Made by a program: the position numbers and the translations under genes | Notes under the pieces: model-generated | Seen by the model: the letters and a program-made list of their open reading frames with translations, nothing else | The model's database searches: none | Told to the model about the DNA's origin: nothing | In this document: in pieces, positions 12,401 through 25,173 of the stretch | How the letters are laid out: each line of letters opens with the position of its first letter | Numbering within the stretch: the first letter of the stretch is position 1 | From: Symbiodinium natans | Lineage: Eukaryota > Sar > Dinophyceae > Suessiales > Symbiodiniaceae | Assembly: GCA_905221605.1 (NCBI GenBank) | Contig: CAJNDS010000578.1 | Coordinates: 46,230 to 110,229, forward strand | DNA length: 64,000 nucleotides | Reading direction: 5' to 3'

Positions 12401-15056
12401 CTTTTCGAATGTCAGGTTTTCTCATGAACTCGTCCCAATACACCACCTGCATGGGTGTGTGTCAAGTAGGCTGTCGTACTCGTCAGAAGCCCGAACATTC
12501 CGGTTTCTGGAGTTGTTCCAACTTCAGGTCTTGCGTCACCTTACGGATTCTTCCTGGCTCGCAAGCTCACACAAGCTGACGCAAGCTCACAGGATCAGAT
12601 AGTGGGCTTTTGGCCCCTATTCCCCCCCCCCCCCCCCCCCCCCCCCCGGTCCACGGATAGCAACTAGGAGCCGGGGCTCCGCATCCCATCCGAGCTTCAA
12701 ATTCCAAAATGGCGGCAATAAGATCCCGGTCCCTTCTGTGCATGTGGGGCACCGCCCATTGGTTCCGAAGCTCGCCCCAAAGCTTGCGATCCTGAAGTGC
12801 AATGCTCAGCTGTCTAAGGGTTTCAGCGGGTTTAGGTATTGAGGTTTAGAGTGGAGGGCTCGGAGGCATGTGCGCATGCAGAGGCAACCATGCCTGCAAC
12901 GCATGACTTGACAACATTGACTCTCCAGCAAAGTCGATTGGGCACCATGACTCTAAGGACAGCCGCAAGGCAAAGGAAAACCGTGAACAAAAGCCTTTGT
13001 CAGCCTTTCCTATGTTTTTCAGGAATCTGCCACGCCGTACGGAAGATCAAAGTGCGTCCTCCCTCAACCTTTGTTGCACTTTATGCAAACCAGGACGGAA
13101 CCCCCCCCATGGGCGCGGCCATCATCCATCCAAGTCCAGGGAAAAAGTCCTTCAGATGTGGGGGAAGCTACGTGACACTTGCAGGGATTGTGAAAAAGTG
13201 TAGCGCTCAAGCCCAAAGGAGTCCAGATGAGCAGAAGAGAATCATGTGTTTCTTCTGTTTACACAGCTATTTATGGCTTAAGATCGCATGATAAGAGAGT
13301 TACAGTGCATCAGCATGCTTGCGCTCAGCCCGAATCGCCCCCACGTGTTGCATGGTCAGGCATCTCGAGGATAGGACTAGTGACTAGAGGAGTCCAAGAA
13401 GGCATTTCAGGCAGTCCAGCAGGTTACCCAAGCTCCCGGCAGTTCGGAAGGCGCTCTTGGGATCCTGAACAAGTCCTGAAGAACCTGCAGACGTCTTTCC
13501 GAGTCTTTCCTCACAAGGTGCTTCTTCCCATCTGTGAGGTGGTGCTTCTGTTGTTCCTCCAAGCCCATACATGGGTTGTTCCAACACGCTGTTGGTTTGA
13601 GATGCTCGCTTCCTTTGTCATGGGCACAAGCACTATCATCAGGTTGAACCGCAGGGTTCCACCTCTGAGAGCCCGATATCACATAGCTGAAAGCATTGAC
13701 CAACACATACAGCCTTACATTTTGCCCCTAGGCCCTAGGCTTCTTTCCCCTAACTCAAGGCCTCTTGCTAGCTGTGTTGCTTCGAAACATGTGTACCTGC
13801 GGTGTCAAGTTGGCTGTGAGCGGTAGCGTGAAAGAGCCCGATCTTGATGGCTGCAACCTGTACTGTATGCCAGCATAAACGCCTCAGCTTATGCATGCGC
13901 CTCAGCTTATGCATGTCAATTGACCGGTCAATCCTCAACGCGCAGAGAAGGCACCTCTAAAGAGAGGGAGCGAAAGAGCGGACTGGAATGGGAGGCGCTT
14001 CATTTAGCTTTTTTTTGGGTTGCCATCAAGGGGCTCAGGGAAACAACCGAGAGTTACATTGAACCAAGACAGGATTTTGATCACAGAGACATGCGCAGCG
14101 GCATGATCATCAAAAACTGACATCTCCGACACGAACACCATCAAGCCAAAGGCATTTATTGTACAGGGGTTCCCAAGGTCCAGGGAGTGTTGTCTGGCGT
14201 TGTCCGAGGCTTGGATGGCGATGCTGGCATTTTTGGAACAAGAACGCGATCGCGCCTGGACGCGAACACGAATTCACCCCAAAGACGTTTGCGGGTTCCG
14301 CTGCACGGGAGGAGAGTGGTTGTGAAAGTGGAGTGTGTGAGGTCTGTCTGAGAGATTTCGACTCTCCAGGGAGAGACCATCCATTTTTTCGAAGCAAAAA
14401 AGCGTGGAAATCGGATTCAAAAACAGTGCGCATGAGTCATTGAAAGACCAAGCCATGACTGAGCACTGGGCCATTGTCATTCCAGGCGCTGACGCAATAG
14501 ATATCACTGTCGGCTCCTTAGTGAAACAAGCATCCTTCCGCAAAACAAGAAACCTGGCAAGTCACTAGATTCCCCGAAATTGCCCCGCAAATGTCTACAA
14601 AGAGCGAGCGTCCTCTGCGTCGGGACCCTAGGAATTCGGAGGCACGCTCCCACATGCTCTCCCAAGTTCTCCCAAGTGTGCTTAGATGCCGTGAGTTGGG
14701 AAACTGAGGCTCCCTCTGAGAAGCGCCGACATGGCGCCGAAGTACCTCTCTCACACGCACGGACACATGTCTTTTGGGCAAAGGGAAGCAGAGGATCACA
14801 CACGTGTCTCTCCGTCTCCCCCCCTCTTGCCCGCAGTAACAAAAACCTTATGGAGACTTGGAATCGAGGCATGTTACGCATGCCTTACAGCATGTCTCAG
14901 AAAAAGCAGGCCCAGCGAATCCGAGCACAAGTCGAGAAGTGGTTGGGGCTCTTAAGAACTTTCATGGAGATGGACCCCAGTTTTTGGTACCCGAGACACC
15001 CCTTTTCCCATTGCAGACCGATAAGTTCAGAAGACATGTAGTTCTCCAGTGGGCAC
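9487..15056. other. no gene recognised
   Basis: Contains one poly-C run (12,622-12,647) and many moderate open frames on both strands. A + frame at 12,285-12,602 begins with ATG and a PPPPRKKPK basic patch, and a - frame lies at 13,407-13,706. Neither could be tied to a family. Any real genes here must be in short exons I could not identify. Confidence 0.4.
12622..12647 (+). repeat. poly-C run (26 C)
   Basis: Uninterrupted C homopolymer in the same orientation as the other long runs. Confidence 0.95.
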
Positions 15057-15114
15057 GAGAAAAAGTCTGGGGAAACCTCCAGGTCTTCCTCGATGAAGAT
15101 CACCTCGGCGCCGG
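15057..15114 (-). CDS. candidate exon of a GT13 (GnT-I/POMGnT-like) N-acetylglucosaminyltransferase
   Basis: Translates to AEVIFIEEDLEVSPDFFS. In GT13 enzymes (GnT-I and POMGnT1), which transfer GlcNAc to mannose in the Golgi, the nucleotide-sugar/metal site has the form V-I-x-E-D-D-L-x-x-x-P-D-F-F. Here the triplet is E-E-D. The exon would run from an acceptor ending CAACAG to a GT donor after TTC TC, 58 bases, small like the exons of the mannosidases downstream. It has the same strand as all other recognised genes. I could not find the flanking GT13 exons (for example the DFFPGLGWM region), so this rests on one motif. It could be a lone fragment or chance similarity. Confidence 0.42.
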
Positions 15115-17040
15115 CTGTTGACAAGTTGAAGTAGTCCCCAGCCGAATCCCCTATTCCTCTGGTGTACTGCGTCCATCCTGAACCCGAAGCCCCAAGACAG
15201 CCATTTGCTTGCAGAGAGGGGTGACTCTGCCTCTTCAGTATTTTACTAGATATTGTCAAGCCAAAATCTTGGCCGCGGATTGCCACCTGCACGTCTGCAA
15301 GAACAGCCTGCTGAGCCTGTCGCGGCCTCAAAGCGAAACTCGTCGAACATCCTGCACTTCAAAGTCAACTGACTTGGCAGTTCTAGTAGGAGAGAAATGG
15401 AAACTAGCTGCTAAATCATAAGGTAGCTTCCATTTCATGCTCCATTTTGAAGTTGATTTAAGGCATTGATGCTTAGGTCGAATGCGCTTCAGAGCCAGGC
15501 GGGAATAACTGAGCAACTCTGGGCCAATGTGGCATAGACCACAACTAGGGCAGCAGAAAAGTCCTTCGCATCACATAGCCGAAGTGCTGAGCGATGCGGC
15601 TGTAGCTGACCGCTGCTCCTCCGTACCTCGGGAGGCACCCTAAGCTGTACAGAAGCCGCAGGCTCTCCCCAAACAGCCGTCCGCAAAATCTGGTAGCACA
15701 CGGGATGGTTCAATGATTTTTCAAAATGTCAGAGGCGCCGCTTCAACCCTGAGATGCTAACCCCTCGGCAACTTAAGCAAGTAGGCTGGCACTTCTGCCC
15801 TCTCACCAGCATGCAAGAGGTGCTGAACGTGATCTCGTGTTAGTACCCTGAACTGATTTAACTCTTCTTTCGATGTCACTACCAGCTCTAGGTCGAGCTG
15901 TGTACACATTTACGCCCATGTGGAAAGTCGTGAGTAGCAAGGCGCTCGAAAAACAATGGGCTCGGTGAGGGTGGGGGGCACACGGCAGCCACGGTCGGAT
16001 CAACGGTCTCGTGCTCATGCTGCATGTGATATGCCTGGCAACACGGTAGCTGCATGCTACCTGTGAAGGTGGCACGAATCTGCAAGAGAGATGTCTCGAT
16101 CTCGCACGGTTAAGAAATTGCCGTTCCGTTGCCAGCTCCCTGCTGCAGTCTTCTCACACTTTGCAAGGTGGATTAGTCTCTCTTCTTGAGTCCATACCAA
16201 AATGAGGGGTGCTGCCTAAACCAAAGCCATGTGAAGCAGCTGTGTTGCTTTACGTACTATGGAAGCCTTAAATTGTGGCTGAAGACATGTAGAAACAAGT
16301 GCAAGCCCTGCCGACCCCCGCCAGCAACCTAGTCGCCCTGATTTTCTCCGGCTTTGGCTTTCTCTCGGCCTGCCCGGTTTTCACGAAGTCCCGCTCCACG
16401 AGCTGAGCAAGCACGAGCTTAAGGGCGAACAAAGGACAACTAAAGAGCCCTGGGATGGCGGCCTACATAGGACAGGATGCTAAGAAACCGTGCGCATCCG
16501 GGCATTTCCAAACAAAATAGGCCCCAAACTCCCCAAACACCTCCGCGCCCATTTCTACTTCGTGCGACTGTTGAACGGAACCTCACGACAATACTTCAGA
16601 ACTCTGCTGCGGGAAGGGAAAAACAAACCACCGCGTGTACGTCTTCTCTGTAGAGCGACAGGGGTTCCCCGCCCTGGCAAGTTGGTGGGATCTGCAACTC
16701 TCGCTCATGCAAGCCCGCAAGACTCTGCCAAAAGCCTCGCAAGACGCCTTAACAAACCAGAAACCATCAATATGTTCATATGCAAATGGCTACCCTTGGT
16801 TTTGGGCTTAGGCTTTGAGCTTTAATGGGTGGCACAATCAAGCACTCCATTTTAAAGTGAAACCGGTGTATTCTCGGTGGCCGCAATCTTTGGCCTCTCG
16901 CGTGGCCGTGTCGTTGGCGTCCTGAAACAGCACTGTGGGGAGGTCACTCGTGCTTTCTACGTGCTCTTGCTTCAGTTTCGATTAGGTGTCTCGCGTTCCT
17001 GGCATCGCACCCTGATCATGCATGACGGCACGGAGGTGGA
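15115..17040. other. no gene recognised
   Basis: No further exons of the candidate GT13 gene and no other family recognised on either strand. Upstream GT13 exons would be expected here on the minus strand. Confidence 0.45.
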
Positions 17041-17165
17041 GCATCTCTTTTCTTTTTCTCTTGCTCTTCTTCTTCTTCTTCTTCTACGGGGCTTGAGAGG
17101 AGCGGACACTTGCTCTCTCTCTCTGTCTCTCTCCTTCTGTCTCTGTCTCTCTTCTTCTTCTGCTC
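17041..17165. repeat. CTT and TC microsatellites
   Basis: A TTC/CTT array near 17,045-17,085 and a TC/TG-rich array near 17,113-17,160 on +. A similar CTT array lies at 40,205-40,252. Confidence 0.85.
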
Positions 17166-17316
17166 AGCGAAGAGGCCCCCCGAAGAGGACCCCGGCCACG
17201 CTGGCCCGCTGTTCTGTCCAGGTGAAAGCGTAGGCGCCGTTCATTGACGGTCCCACGGTGGAAAGTTGTGTCACGTCTGTTTAGGACACCAAACTTGGCA
17301 CTAACACGGGTCCCCC

Positions 17317-19018
17317 TCAGTGTTGTCCCCCCCTGGGGTCTGCGTCTTGGCCATCGTCATCGGCATGGGGCTCGTCCAGTTGCGTGTCCGGGACCTCCTG
17401 GTTTGGGCCCCCTGCGGCTAGGTTCCACGCCATCCCCGGCCCCCACGGCGACGTCGAGCTCGTCGGGGTAGAGGTCAAAGTGGCCAAAGGGGGTTCACTC
17501 GTCATCGTGCTGTCCTGTCCTTCCTGGTCCCTTTGCAAAGGGCCCCCTGGTGGTTGGTCCCCCGCCTGCATGTAGTAAGACGACTGTGGCCCAGGACTCT
17601 TCGAGGTCGAGGTAGGCGACGTCAAGCTTGTCGGGGTAGAGGTCGAAGTCTCCACAGGGGTCTCCCTCGTCCTCGTGCTGCATTGTCCCTCCTGGCTCCC
17701 TTGCAACGGGCCCCCTGGTGGTTGGTCCACCGGCTTCACGCTGTGAGTCGACGGTGGCAAGGAACTCATCGAGGTCGAGGTCGGCATAGTTTCTACTGCG
17801 GTCTTGTGTCCTTGACGAAGCGCAGCCAGCCGTCTCCACTCCGTGGCTTCCCTCAAGAAATTGCCGTAGTCGAGGGTCTCGCCTTGCTTGTAAGGGCGAT
17901 GCCCCGGTCCCAGGAGACAGTTCGGCCACGGCCTGGCCCCCCTACGGGGTCTTGTCGCCTGTGGTGGCCCCTCTGGCGGCTGGTCGTCGTCGTCCGGCTC
18001 CTTGTCCTGGTCCCCCAGCTCGTGTCGGTCCTCTGGCTCAGGTTCGTCCTTCTCCCCCGTCAGGTTGACTGTGCGTAACTGGGTCGCCCCATCGGCCCTC
18101 GTTCCTCTCGGTGTTGCCGCAGCGGCCAGGTTCACCCCCATTGCGGTCCGAAGTCCCTCGAGGTATCCCTGCCAGATGCGCACCACCATTCTGTGTCCTG
18201 CTGTACTAAAACTGTTCTGGACCTCGCCCATGTCGCCAGGATCTGGTAGAGGAGGGCAAGGTGAGGCGTGGGCGCCTCTCCATCCTCTGCCATGAGCGGG
18301 TGCAGGTTGAGGATGTGGGTCAGGACCACCCTGATGCTGTCCTCCTCAATCTCAAAGCTTCTCCCTGCTGCGGTGCCCAGCGACCATCTGCCAAAGGCCG
18401 CGGTAACGGCGTCGGCATGGTGTTTGGCCCCCTCTTCTTGTCGTTGTCCTGGTCCTTGTCGGCTTGGCCCCGGCTGTTCGTCCTCGGTGTCCGCGAAGTA
18501 GTCATCGATCGTTTTCTGGACCCATTCTTCGTGTAGTGCTCGGTCTTGCTCGAAATCTTCTTGTAGTGCACGCTCCTCCTCCGTCTCGTTTTCGACTCTT
18601 CTCTGCTCCTCCAGGTCGACGTCGCTGGCCCCTTCCCTGTCTGTGCTCGCAGCCGCGTTGACGGGCGGCCCCCTGCTGTCGTCATGGTCCGTGTGGTTCT
18701 CTGGGTCCCTGTCGCTCCTCTTTCTCTTGCGTCCTTGGACCCAGGCCACCTCATCTCCTTGCTGCGGGGCGTCGTCGCCGTAGTGGGAGACGTAGAGCTC
18801 GGCTTCTTTGTCGACGTCCTGGTGGTCGCTGTGCTCGAGGTTCGTCATGTGCTGGAGGAGGGTCGAGTGGTCGTTCTCCTCTTCGCGTCCCCCCGTCACG
18901 TGCGAGTGCAGGTTGTCCAGGAGAGTGTCGATGATGTCCTCAGCTTCCTCCACCAAGTCCGGTTGTTCTTCTGGTCCGTGGCATTGTTCTGGTTGTTGTA
19001 GCTCAGGTGTTCCGTCTG

Positions 19019-19115
<97 letters not shown>

Positions 19116-19145
19116 TTCTTTCTTTCTTTGGGGGCATGAGGGCAC
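17317..19145 (-). CDS. uncharacterised acidic, repeat-containing protein, probably frameshifted
   Basis: I do not recognise this gene. Reading from 19,145, a low-complexity Arg-Glu stretch encoded by the TC array gives way to about 290 residues of natural-looking acidic sequence. It includes a basic patch GRKRKR that could be a nuclear-localisation signal and a less charged segment near its end (SIRVVLTHILNLHPLM). The frame stops at 18,132. A second minus-strand frame, open from 18,231 to 17,317, continues with VVRIWQGYLEGL and then Pro/Thr/Ser-rich repeats starting DQPPGGPLQ. The overlap suggests a short intron or a one-base frameshift near 18.2 kb. In the repeat section another frame (17,929-17,495) also reads naturally, so the true frame there is uncertain. 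No family is assigned; a gene or a decayed element protein are both possible. Confidence 0.4.
17453..17790. repeat. tandem duplication, period about 170 bp
   Basis: Two good copies plus a partial one. Each starts near GTCGAGCTCGTCGGGGTAGA (17,453) or the matching GTCAAGCTTGTCGGGGTAGA (17,623) and contains GGGCCCCCTGGTGGTTGGTC. It lies inside the acidic-protein region and causes the repeated DQPPGGPLQ blocks. Confidence 0.85.
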
Positions 19146-19151
19146 GAGACG

Positions 19152-19211
<60 letters not shown>

Positions 19212-19260
19212 TCCTCCTCCTCTCTCTCTCTCTCCTCTCTCTCGTCTCTCTCTCTATCTC
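19021..19260. repeat. two long (TC)n microsatellite arrays
   Basis: A nearly perfect TC array at about 19,021-19,107, a 45-base spacer, then a second array from about 19,157 to 19,260 with TCC interruptions. Long Leu-Ser and Arg-Glu frames across this region are artefacts. Confidence 0.97.
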
Positions 19261-22200
19261 TACTCCTTCCCCCCCTGTCCCTCCCACAATGCACAAATCC
19301 CGGAGCCTGGAGATGACTTAATGGGAACTCGAATGCAGCTCTCTTCGCCGATCACGATTGGCCTCGTCTGGAACACAGGCACAGAAGGCACCGGCAGTGG
19401 CCGCTCTTGTTTTGCTCTCGTTTTCGGGCGTTCAGAGTGGGCTTGCCCCCGAGCGGCAATTTCTAATGCTGCTGGATTGTTCATGCAGCAATCCTTTGTT
19501 TTAGCCGCCAGAGCCTTCCCGGTCCCGCACCTTGAATTTAGCTTTCTTATTGGGAGCACGCATTTTGGGATTTGTTCTGCTCATTTAAATATCTTGTGAC
19601 GGTTTTCTGTTCCCTTCCCTTGTGCAGTATGCTGTACAAAGAGGCGAAAACGCTGTAAATACCAGTGTTTGGGCATGGACGCAATATTGAATGATGTTTC
19701 TTATCCGCCCCCCCCCCCCCCCCCGCCGCACCAGCAAACCGAAGGAAACCTCGAAAGAAACGAAGGAGCACGTGTCTAAAAAACAAGGAAACCACCAGGG
19801 AATTGGCAGCGTGTTGGCCAACTATTTTGATGGACCCGCACTTCCATTCTGGACTTCGTAAGTGCAGGCCGATTGTACAACTCATTGTTTACCACCACTC
19901 TGAACCTCCTACAAGGTTTCTGCTCAACACGAATGATCTCTGGCCACGAGATTTTCTTTAGATCCACCAAGGCAGCACACCTCGCTTTTGCTCCCTGATT
20001 TGCAAAATGCCTTGCAATTCTGTGCTAGCTGTGGAAGACGACAATATGCCTTCAACTGCAAGACAACAGCGAAAGATTACTCAGGCTCCAGTAACACAAG
20101 TAGGGAAAGACAAACATTGGGCACCAAGCCATTAAATATGACTCTTCTCAGACTGCACCCGACATCCCAACCCACTGAAGGTTGCGATCGTGTCCAAGTG
20201 CCGCGCCCTCGAGAGGTAGTGCGGACGCTTGCACCTGAAAGACGAAGCCACCAGCCGCTGCGTGCAATCGAATGAGGCATGATCTAGCTTCGAGGAGATG
20301 GATGGATGGGAGATCGATAGACAAACAGATAGAGAGACAGACAGGCAGCATGACAGATATAGAGCTCCCAATGATAATTCAGACCGACATAGCAGCATAT
20401 GGCAGCCTGTGGCGGCCCTCGAAGCCCGGCGTTGCCATCACATGCTTGAGATGACTATGTTTCAACACAGGCATGCCCAGGCAACGTTTCCAAAGAAGCC
20501 CGTTCGGACCGAGTTTGTTGGGGAAAAAGTGTCTCATGAGATCTCATGAGCTGGCCTTGATGCCAACTTTCCGTCGCAGCCTGTTGCATCTTCGAGGGCG
20601 ACGGTGCTGCCAAGCTTCATCATAGAGGAGTCCTTGCTGCCTTTATTGGCCTCGCCAAGAGACAACAGCTGAAGGGGCGGCCCGCCGCCGCCACTGATAC
20701 TGGCCGGGTCCTTCCCGCTGCAAGTCGGCGAGAGCCTCTGCCTCCGGCCATGCCCTCGTTCTGACCGTTCTTGACTCAGCTTGCTTCAGTGGACGAGCGA
20801 GCTGCATTCTCACGCCGCGAGTGAGAAGGCCATGCGATGGCCCAAACCATGAGATGGGTATTGAATTGAAAGAAACCATCATTTGGTTATAGCGAGGATG
20901 ACGCGCATGCACTACCATTCAAAACAACACGGAAATCCAGCGGAACCTTTTCCAAGTCTAGGACGTGACGATAGCAACGCCGATAGCGCCATTGGCAGCC
21001 AACGACTTCAGCAAGTCCTCCCCGCAGCACAAACAGGAAGAATGGAAAAGGAGGCTTGATTTTTACCCCTAGAATGGTCCACAAGGACGACAGACATGCG
21101 TTTGCTGACTTTATTTTGCGCCTGGAACGGTCCCAACACACTGAGCACGAGAAGCAACATTCCACTCACACCCCTTGAACCCTTGAACGGATTGCTGCTG
21201 TCTTTACCCTTCCCAGGACGAGCCCATCAAGGTTGAAGAAAATCTGTCATTCTACCGCGGTCCATGTCGTTTTACCCAGAATCTGACAATCTGCTCGCAC
21301 TTTCTTCTTTCCACAGCTCACGTTCTTTTCGAGCACCCGGGCTGTCCGTTACTCTTGTTGGGATCCTTCCGTCGCAGTTCAGACTCAACAACTGGAGTTG
21401 GCGTTGGGATACTGCACAACCCCCCATTTTACTGTTTTCACCCGTGCAAGTTTGCCTGGGCATGCCCACCTCCCCAACCCCATCGCTTTCATAGTTACTT
21501 GTCGCACACGTATTGCAAGCAGTGTGTTTGCCCATGGGAGCGGGGGAGGGCGGGGGGTGGGGGTTTCTTTCTTTCTCTATTGATTCTTTCCTCGATTAGT
21601 TTTCCTTTTTAGTTTTTGCCTTTTGTCTGTCTCTACATGTACTGGACAAACAAATATTCTGAAATAGAGCTTTTCATATTCAAAAATGAACCTTCCTATC
21701 CTTCCTACAAACATGTAGAGCAAACAGAGGGTCTCCCACAACCATATAGAGAAGATATCGGCTTTCCTCTCAACGTAGAGAAAAAGTTCGTTTTCCCTTA
21801 AAAAGGCAGAAAAGGACCTAAATAGAGCAGAAGATAGGAATTCCTAAATCGAGGTTTTCAAGGGCTGTAAAACAAAATCAGCCTGCTCTTCTTCCTGCAC
21901 GGTTACGTATTTACTTATCGTGCATTTTCTTGATTTGTTGATGTACTTAGTCTTTTCTTTCAAACTATACAGAAATAGAGGCTCTCCTGCAAGAATGTAC
22001 AGAAAATAGAGGTTTCTATTCAAATGCAGAGATGTGACCCCCCAAAACAGGGCCAAACAAATTGGGTCTCCATACTACACGTGCAAGTATGTCGGATGTT
22101 GGATCACGCAACTGGTGATTCTGGGTCCTCCGTGATTTCCCCGGTGATGGTGGGCGCCGCTTGCACCTGGCAATTGTTCAACTTGTGCGCAAAGGTCAGA

Positions 22201-22500
22201 CACATACATGCATAGGTGCGGGTGTACTGAAAGCTACATAGATGCACGCAGAGGGAATGCGATAGGTAGGTCTACGCACATGCATCTATGCATCTACACA
22301 GATCTTGGGAGAAAGCGAAAGCTAGAGGATGTGACCAAGTTGGTACAAGTATCGCAGCTCAGCACGAGGCACGCGTCTGAACCAGAGTCCTTCTAAACTG
22401 TCGCGATTCCGTGCAGAGAATCGAAGTGTGCGAAGCGCTCGCAGCTGAAAAGTGCAATATCCAATGCTGCAAGCACGTAAAATTGCAAGCTATTCTTGAG
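19261..22500. other. no gene recognised
   Basis: Contains a 17-base C run (19,708-19,724) and a GATG/GATA/GACA microsatellite near 20,298-20,345. A minus-strand stretch near 20,930-21,050 has protein-like composition ending at a possible GT donor, but no family match. The 21.6-22.05 kb part is noticeably AT-rich with repeated TAGAG-like words. Confidence 0.4.
19708..19724 (+). repeat. poly-C run (17 C)
   Basis: Uninterrupted C run followed by GCCGCACC. Confidence 0.95.
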
Positions 22501-22503
22501 TTC

Positions 22504-22700
22504 AAACTGCGACTGCGACTGCGTCGGGGACTGTGAGTCCTGCACCACCATTATCACCAACAACACCATCAGCAGCAGCTACCAGTACCTGTACAGTACC
22601 AGTACCAGTACCAGTATCTGCCACTGCTGCTGCTGCTCCTACTACTACTGCTACTACTACTACTACGACGACGACGACGGCGACTCCCACTACAAGTAGT
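22504..22700. repeat. mixed trinucleotide arrays
   Basis: Successive short arrays of ACTGCG, CAC/ATC, CAGTAC, CTG, CTA and CGA units. Ser-, Thr- and Val-rich frames in both directions are by-products. A larger array of related composition lies at 58.1-58.4 kb. Confidence 0.9.
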
Positions 22701-24804
22701 ACTTCTTCTTCCTCTGGGTCCACGGGCCCCTTTCTGCAGCCTGCAGCCACTCGAAGGGGGGAGGACCCCAGAGGCGGCACTAAGGCAGCTTTTCCTTGCT
22801 GCCGAAGAGCACCTCCCTCCTTTCTGCTTGCTGCCCCGTGGGGCGACAGTGCCAACCTCCCGTAAAGTGAGTGTGCACCTGGACGCCGGCGCGCGTAGCT
22901 GGTGGCATGCCCTTCGGGCCCCTTTCCCTCCGTCCTTGTGTTTGCTTGTGTGTGCGGCTGTGTGTGTCTCTGTGTGTGTGTGTGTGTGTGTGTTTTTTTT
23001 TTTTTGCTGGTGTGTCCCCTCCTCCTTTTCCTGGGTCACACCTTTTGTCTTCGCTCTCTCGCCTCAGATTGAGCATCTCCTTCCGCTCCTTCCGCGCCTG
23101 TTCGTATTTGCGTCGCCGGCCAGCCTCTATCCCCTCCTCTTCTGTCCCTGGCCGTCGCCTCGTGTCATTTCCCCCTCCCTTCCCCCCCCTTTTTTTTTTT
23201 TTTTTAAGGGGGTGGGCGTGCGCTTTCTTCTCCCCTTCCTGCTATCTTGTGCTGCTGCCGGGCGAGCCGACCGCGCGTGATGAGATCTGCTCCCGCGCGG
23301 CTGCCTCTGCCAGCAAGGCGAGGAGCTCCATCGGCAAGCGCCTTCAGACGCGCGTGGTGTCCAGCCCCGTCGCAAGTCCTTCGACCTGTCCTGAGGGTCA
23401 CTTCGACTCGCCAGTGGGCCCCACTACGGAACAGGAGCGATCCGCGTTGCTCAGTCGTTTCCGTGGCTCGCGCCCTGGGCTGAGCGGCTCAATGCCGAGC
23501 AGGTCCAGACCTTGCGTCTGGTGCAAACAGTCTGGTCCTGCGGCATGCGTGTCCTGCAACATCACCGTTCACCCCAGGGGATCCTGCCGCTGGAACTCTG
23601 GTGCACATCGGGCCTACCACAGCTCCTCCCCAGCGCTCCAGCTGTGCCCGGATTGTTGGTGCACTTGGGCACGCCTTCTCACCGCTAGCCCACGCCGGCG
23701 TCGGCCTACAGCTTCTCCGGTGGTCGGGTCCGCCCATCTCACATCTCCCTAAGCCCCCTCTCCCTTGTTGGGATAAGGCCCTAAGCTTACCCCCTTCCCG
23801 TCGCCCCTCTCTCCCAGCCCTCCTCAGTTGCCGGCGTGGGACCTGTTTGACCGCTTCCCCCGGCAGCCGCTTCAGACCCGCAGGGTCGCCAGGGCAGCCG
23901 CTCACGCACTCCGCAAGCCAGCACTTCGCAGCGCCTTCCTCGTCACCTTGTGGGTGTTGCGGATGCTCGACACGCGTTGCGCTGTCCAGCGCCTGAGCAA
24001 CGCAACCCAGCCAATGCCAACCAGAGTTACAGTTCTCGTGGCCGGAGCCCGGTACGTGCTGACGCGCCGCAGGCAAGTCGCCCCAAAGGCCGTGTGCCTT
24101 GGCCACCTGCCCGTCGGACTCGCACGGGACAGCCTGCCTCGAGGACTGTCTACTCTGAACCCAGGCCACAGGTGGCGACTCGCGTTGAGGCATCATCGCT
24201 GCCCGAGCATGAACAGCCACCTCTCCCTGAGTCTGCCCCTCCGCGTCTCCCTGCGGCAGCCCCGGCTATGACTGGCTTGCTGCTCTCCCTGGTCCCTGCC
24301 CCGGCCATCCCTTCCGCCTAGTGGCCCTCGGAAACATACCGGCCGAGCATGTTACAGCGCAAACAAGAAGCCCCCTCTACATGTTCCGCGTCAGGCACCC
24401 TCGACTCCATATGGTGGTTGCCATGCCCGTCCTTGGAGGTTCATCTTCTCAACGCCTCGCTCCAGGCGCGTGGCTTCGGCCCGTCTAATGCGTGCAAGCT
24501 CTTGTCTTCCATGCCTCGTGGCTTGGCCTTGCGCTTGCGGCTTCTTCAAGAGCCTTCCCTGCCTGGGCGCACGAGGCAGTCCTGTCCTTCTCCACTTCGG
24601 GTCCCTGCGTACAGGGGCCGTGCACTTACCTCCAGTTCTCCGGTGTGGAGCCTGCTTCCGCGGGTGGCTTGACGTCAGCTGGAAGGGCTCTAAGGTCACC
24701 CGTTTTGCTTCAGGAACCCGACGGGCATCGTGGCCCCATTTCAAGTCCACCCGTGGCCAAGCGCTACGGCCCCGGTGTCCCCACAAGCGGTGCTGCCTTA
24801 GCCC

Positions 24805-25173
24805 TTGGCCCTCCGGGCCTACTTCACTCAAGGAGTCCAGGTGGACTTCATAGCCCGCCTTGGCTGCTGTGTGCGAGATTCCGTCACTCCCGATGAGGTC
24901 ATTGCTATGCACAGCGTTCTTGTCGCGTTTCCGCCTCTCCCGGATATTCTGTCGTGCGCCTCTCCATTCTCAACTGTCCTCTCACGCGCAGCTGCCTGCC
25001 CAGGGATCGCAAAGAAGCCCTGCCATTGCCCCTCGCCGCAGTGGCAACTTGGGCTTCTCGGAGCTCTCCTTTTGGGGTTTTGGGCTAGTCTTAGGTTCGG
25101 GGATATGCTGCCGCCGCGAGCTTCCTGGCGTTCCAGCGCGGGCCAATGGGCACAAGCTGCAGCGCCTCCGTGA
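24805..25173 (+). pseudogene. possible tyrosine-recombinase-like fragment
   Basis: This frame contains VTPDEVIAMHSVL followed about 60 residues later by LLLGFWASLRFGDMLP. In tyrosine recombinases a helix of the form LLxxxxxLRxGDLL carries the first catalytic arginine, so the resemblance is suggestive. The frame ends at a stop soon after, no ATG is present, and I could not find the later H-x-x-R and tyrosine boxes. If real, it is a broken element. Chance similarity in GC-rich sequence is a serious alternative. Confidence 0.2.

Noticed and set aside
18896-19321. Arg-Glu and Leu-Ser repeat proteins
   Set aside because: Direct translations of the TC arrays in every phase. The same applies to 3.6, 29.5 and 55.4 kb.
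23489-24220. 243-codon frame on - in the GC-rich block
   Set aside because: Overlaps other long frames on + in a stop-poor region, has no domain and an irregular composition.
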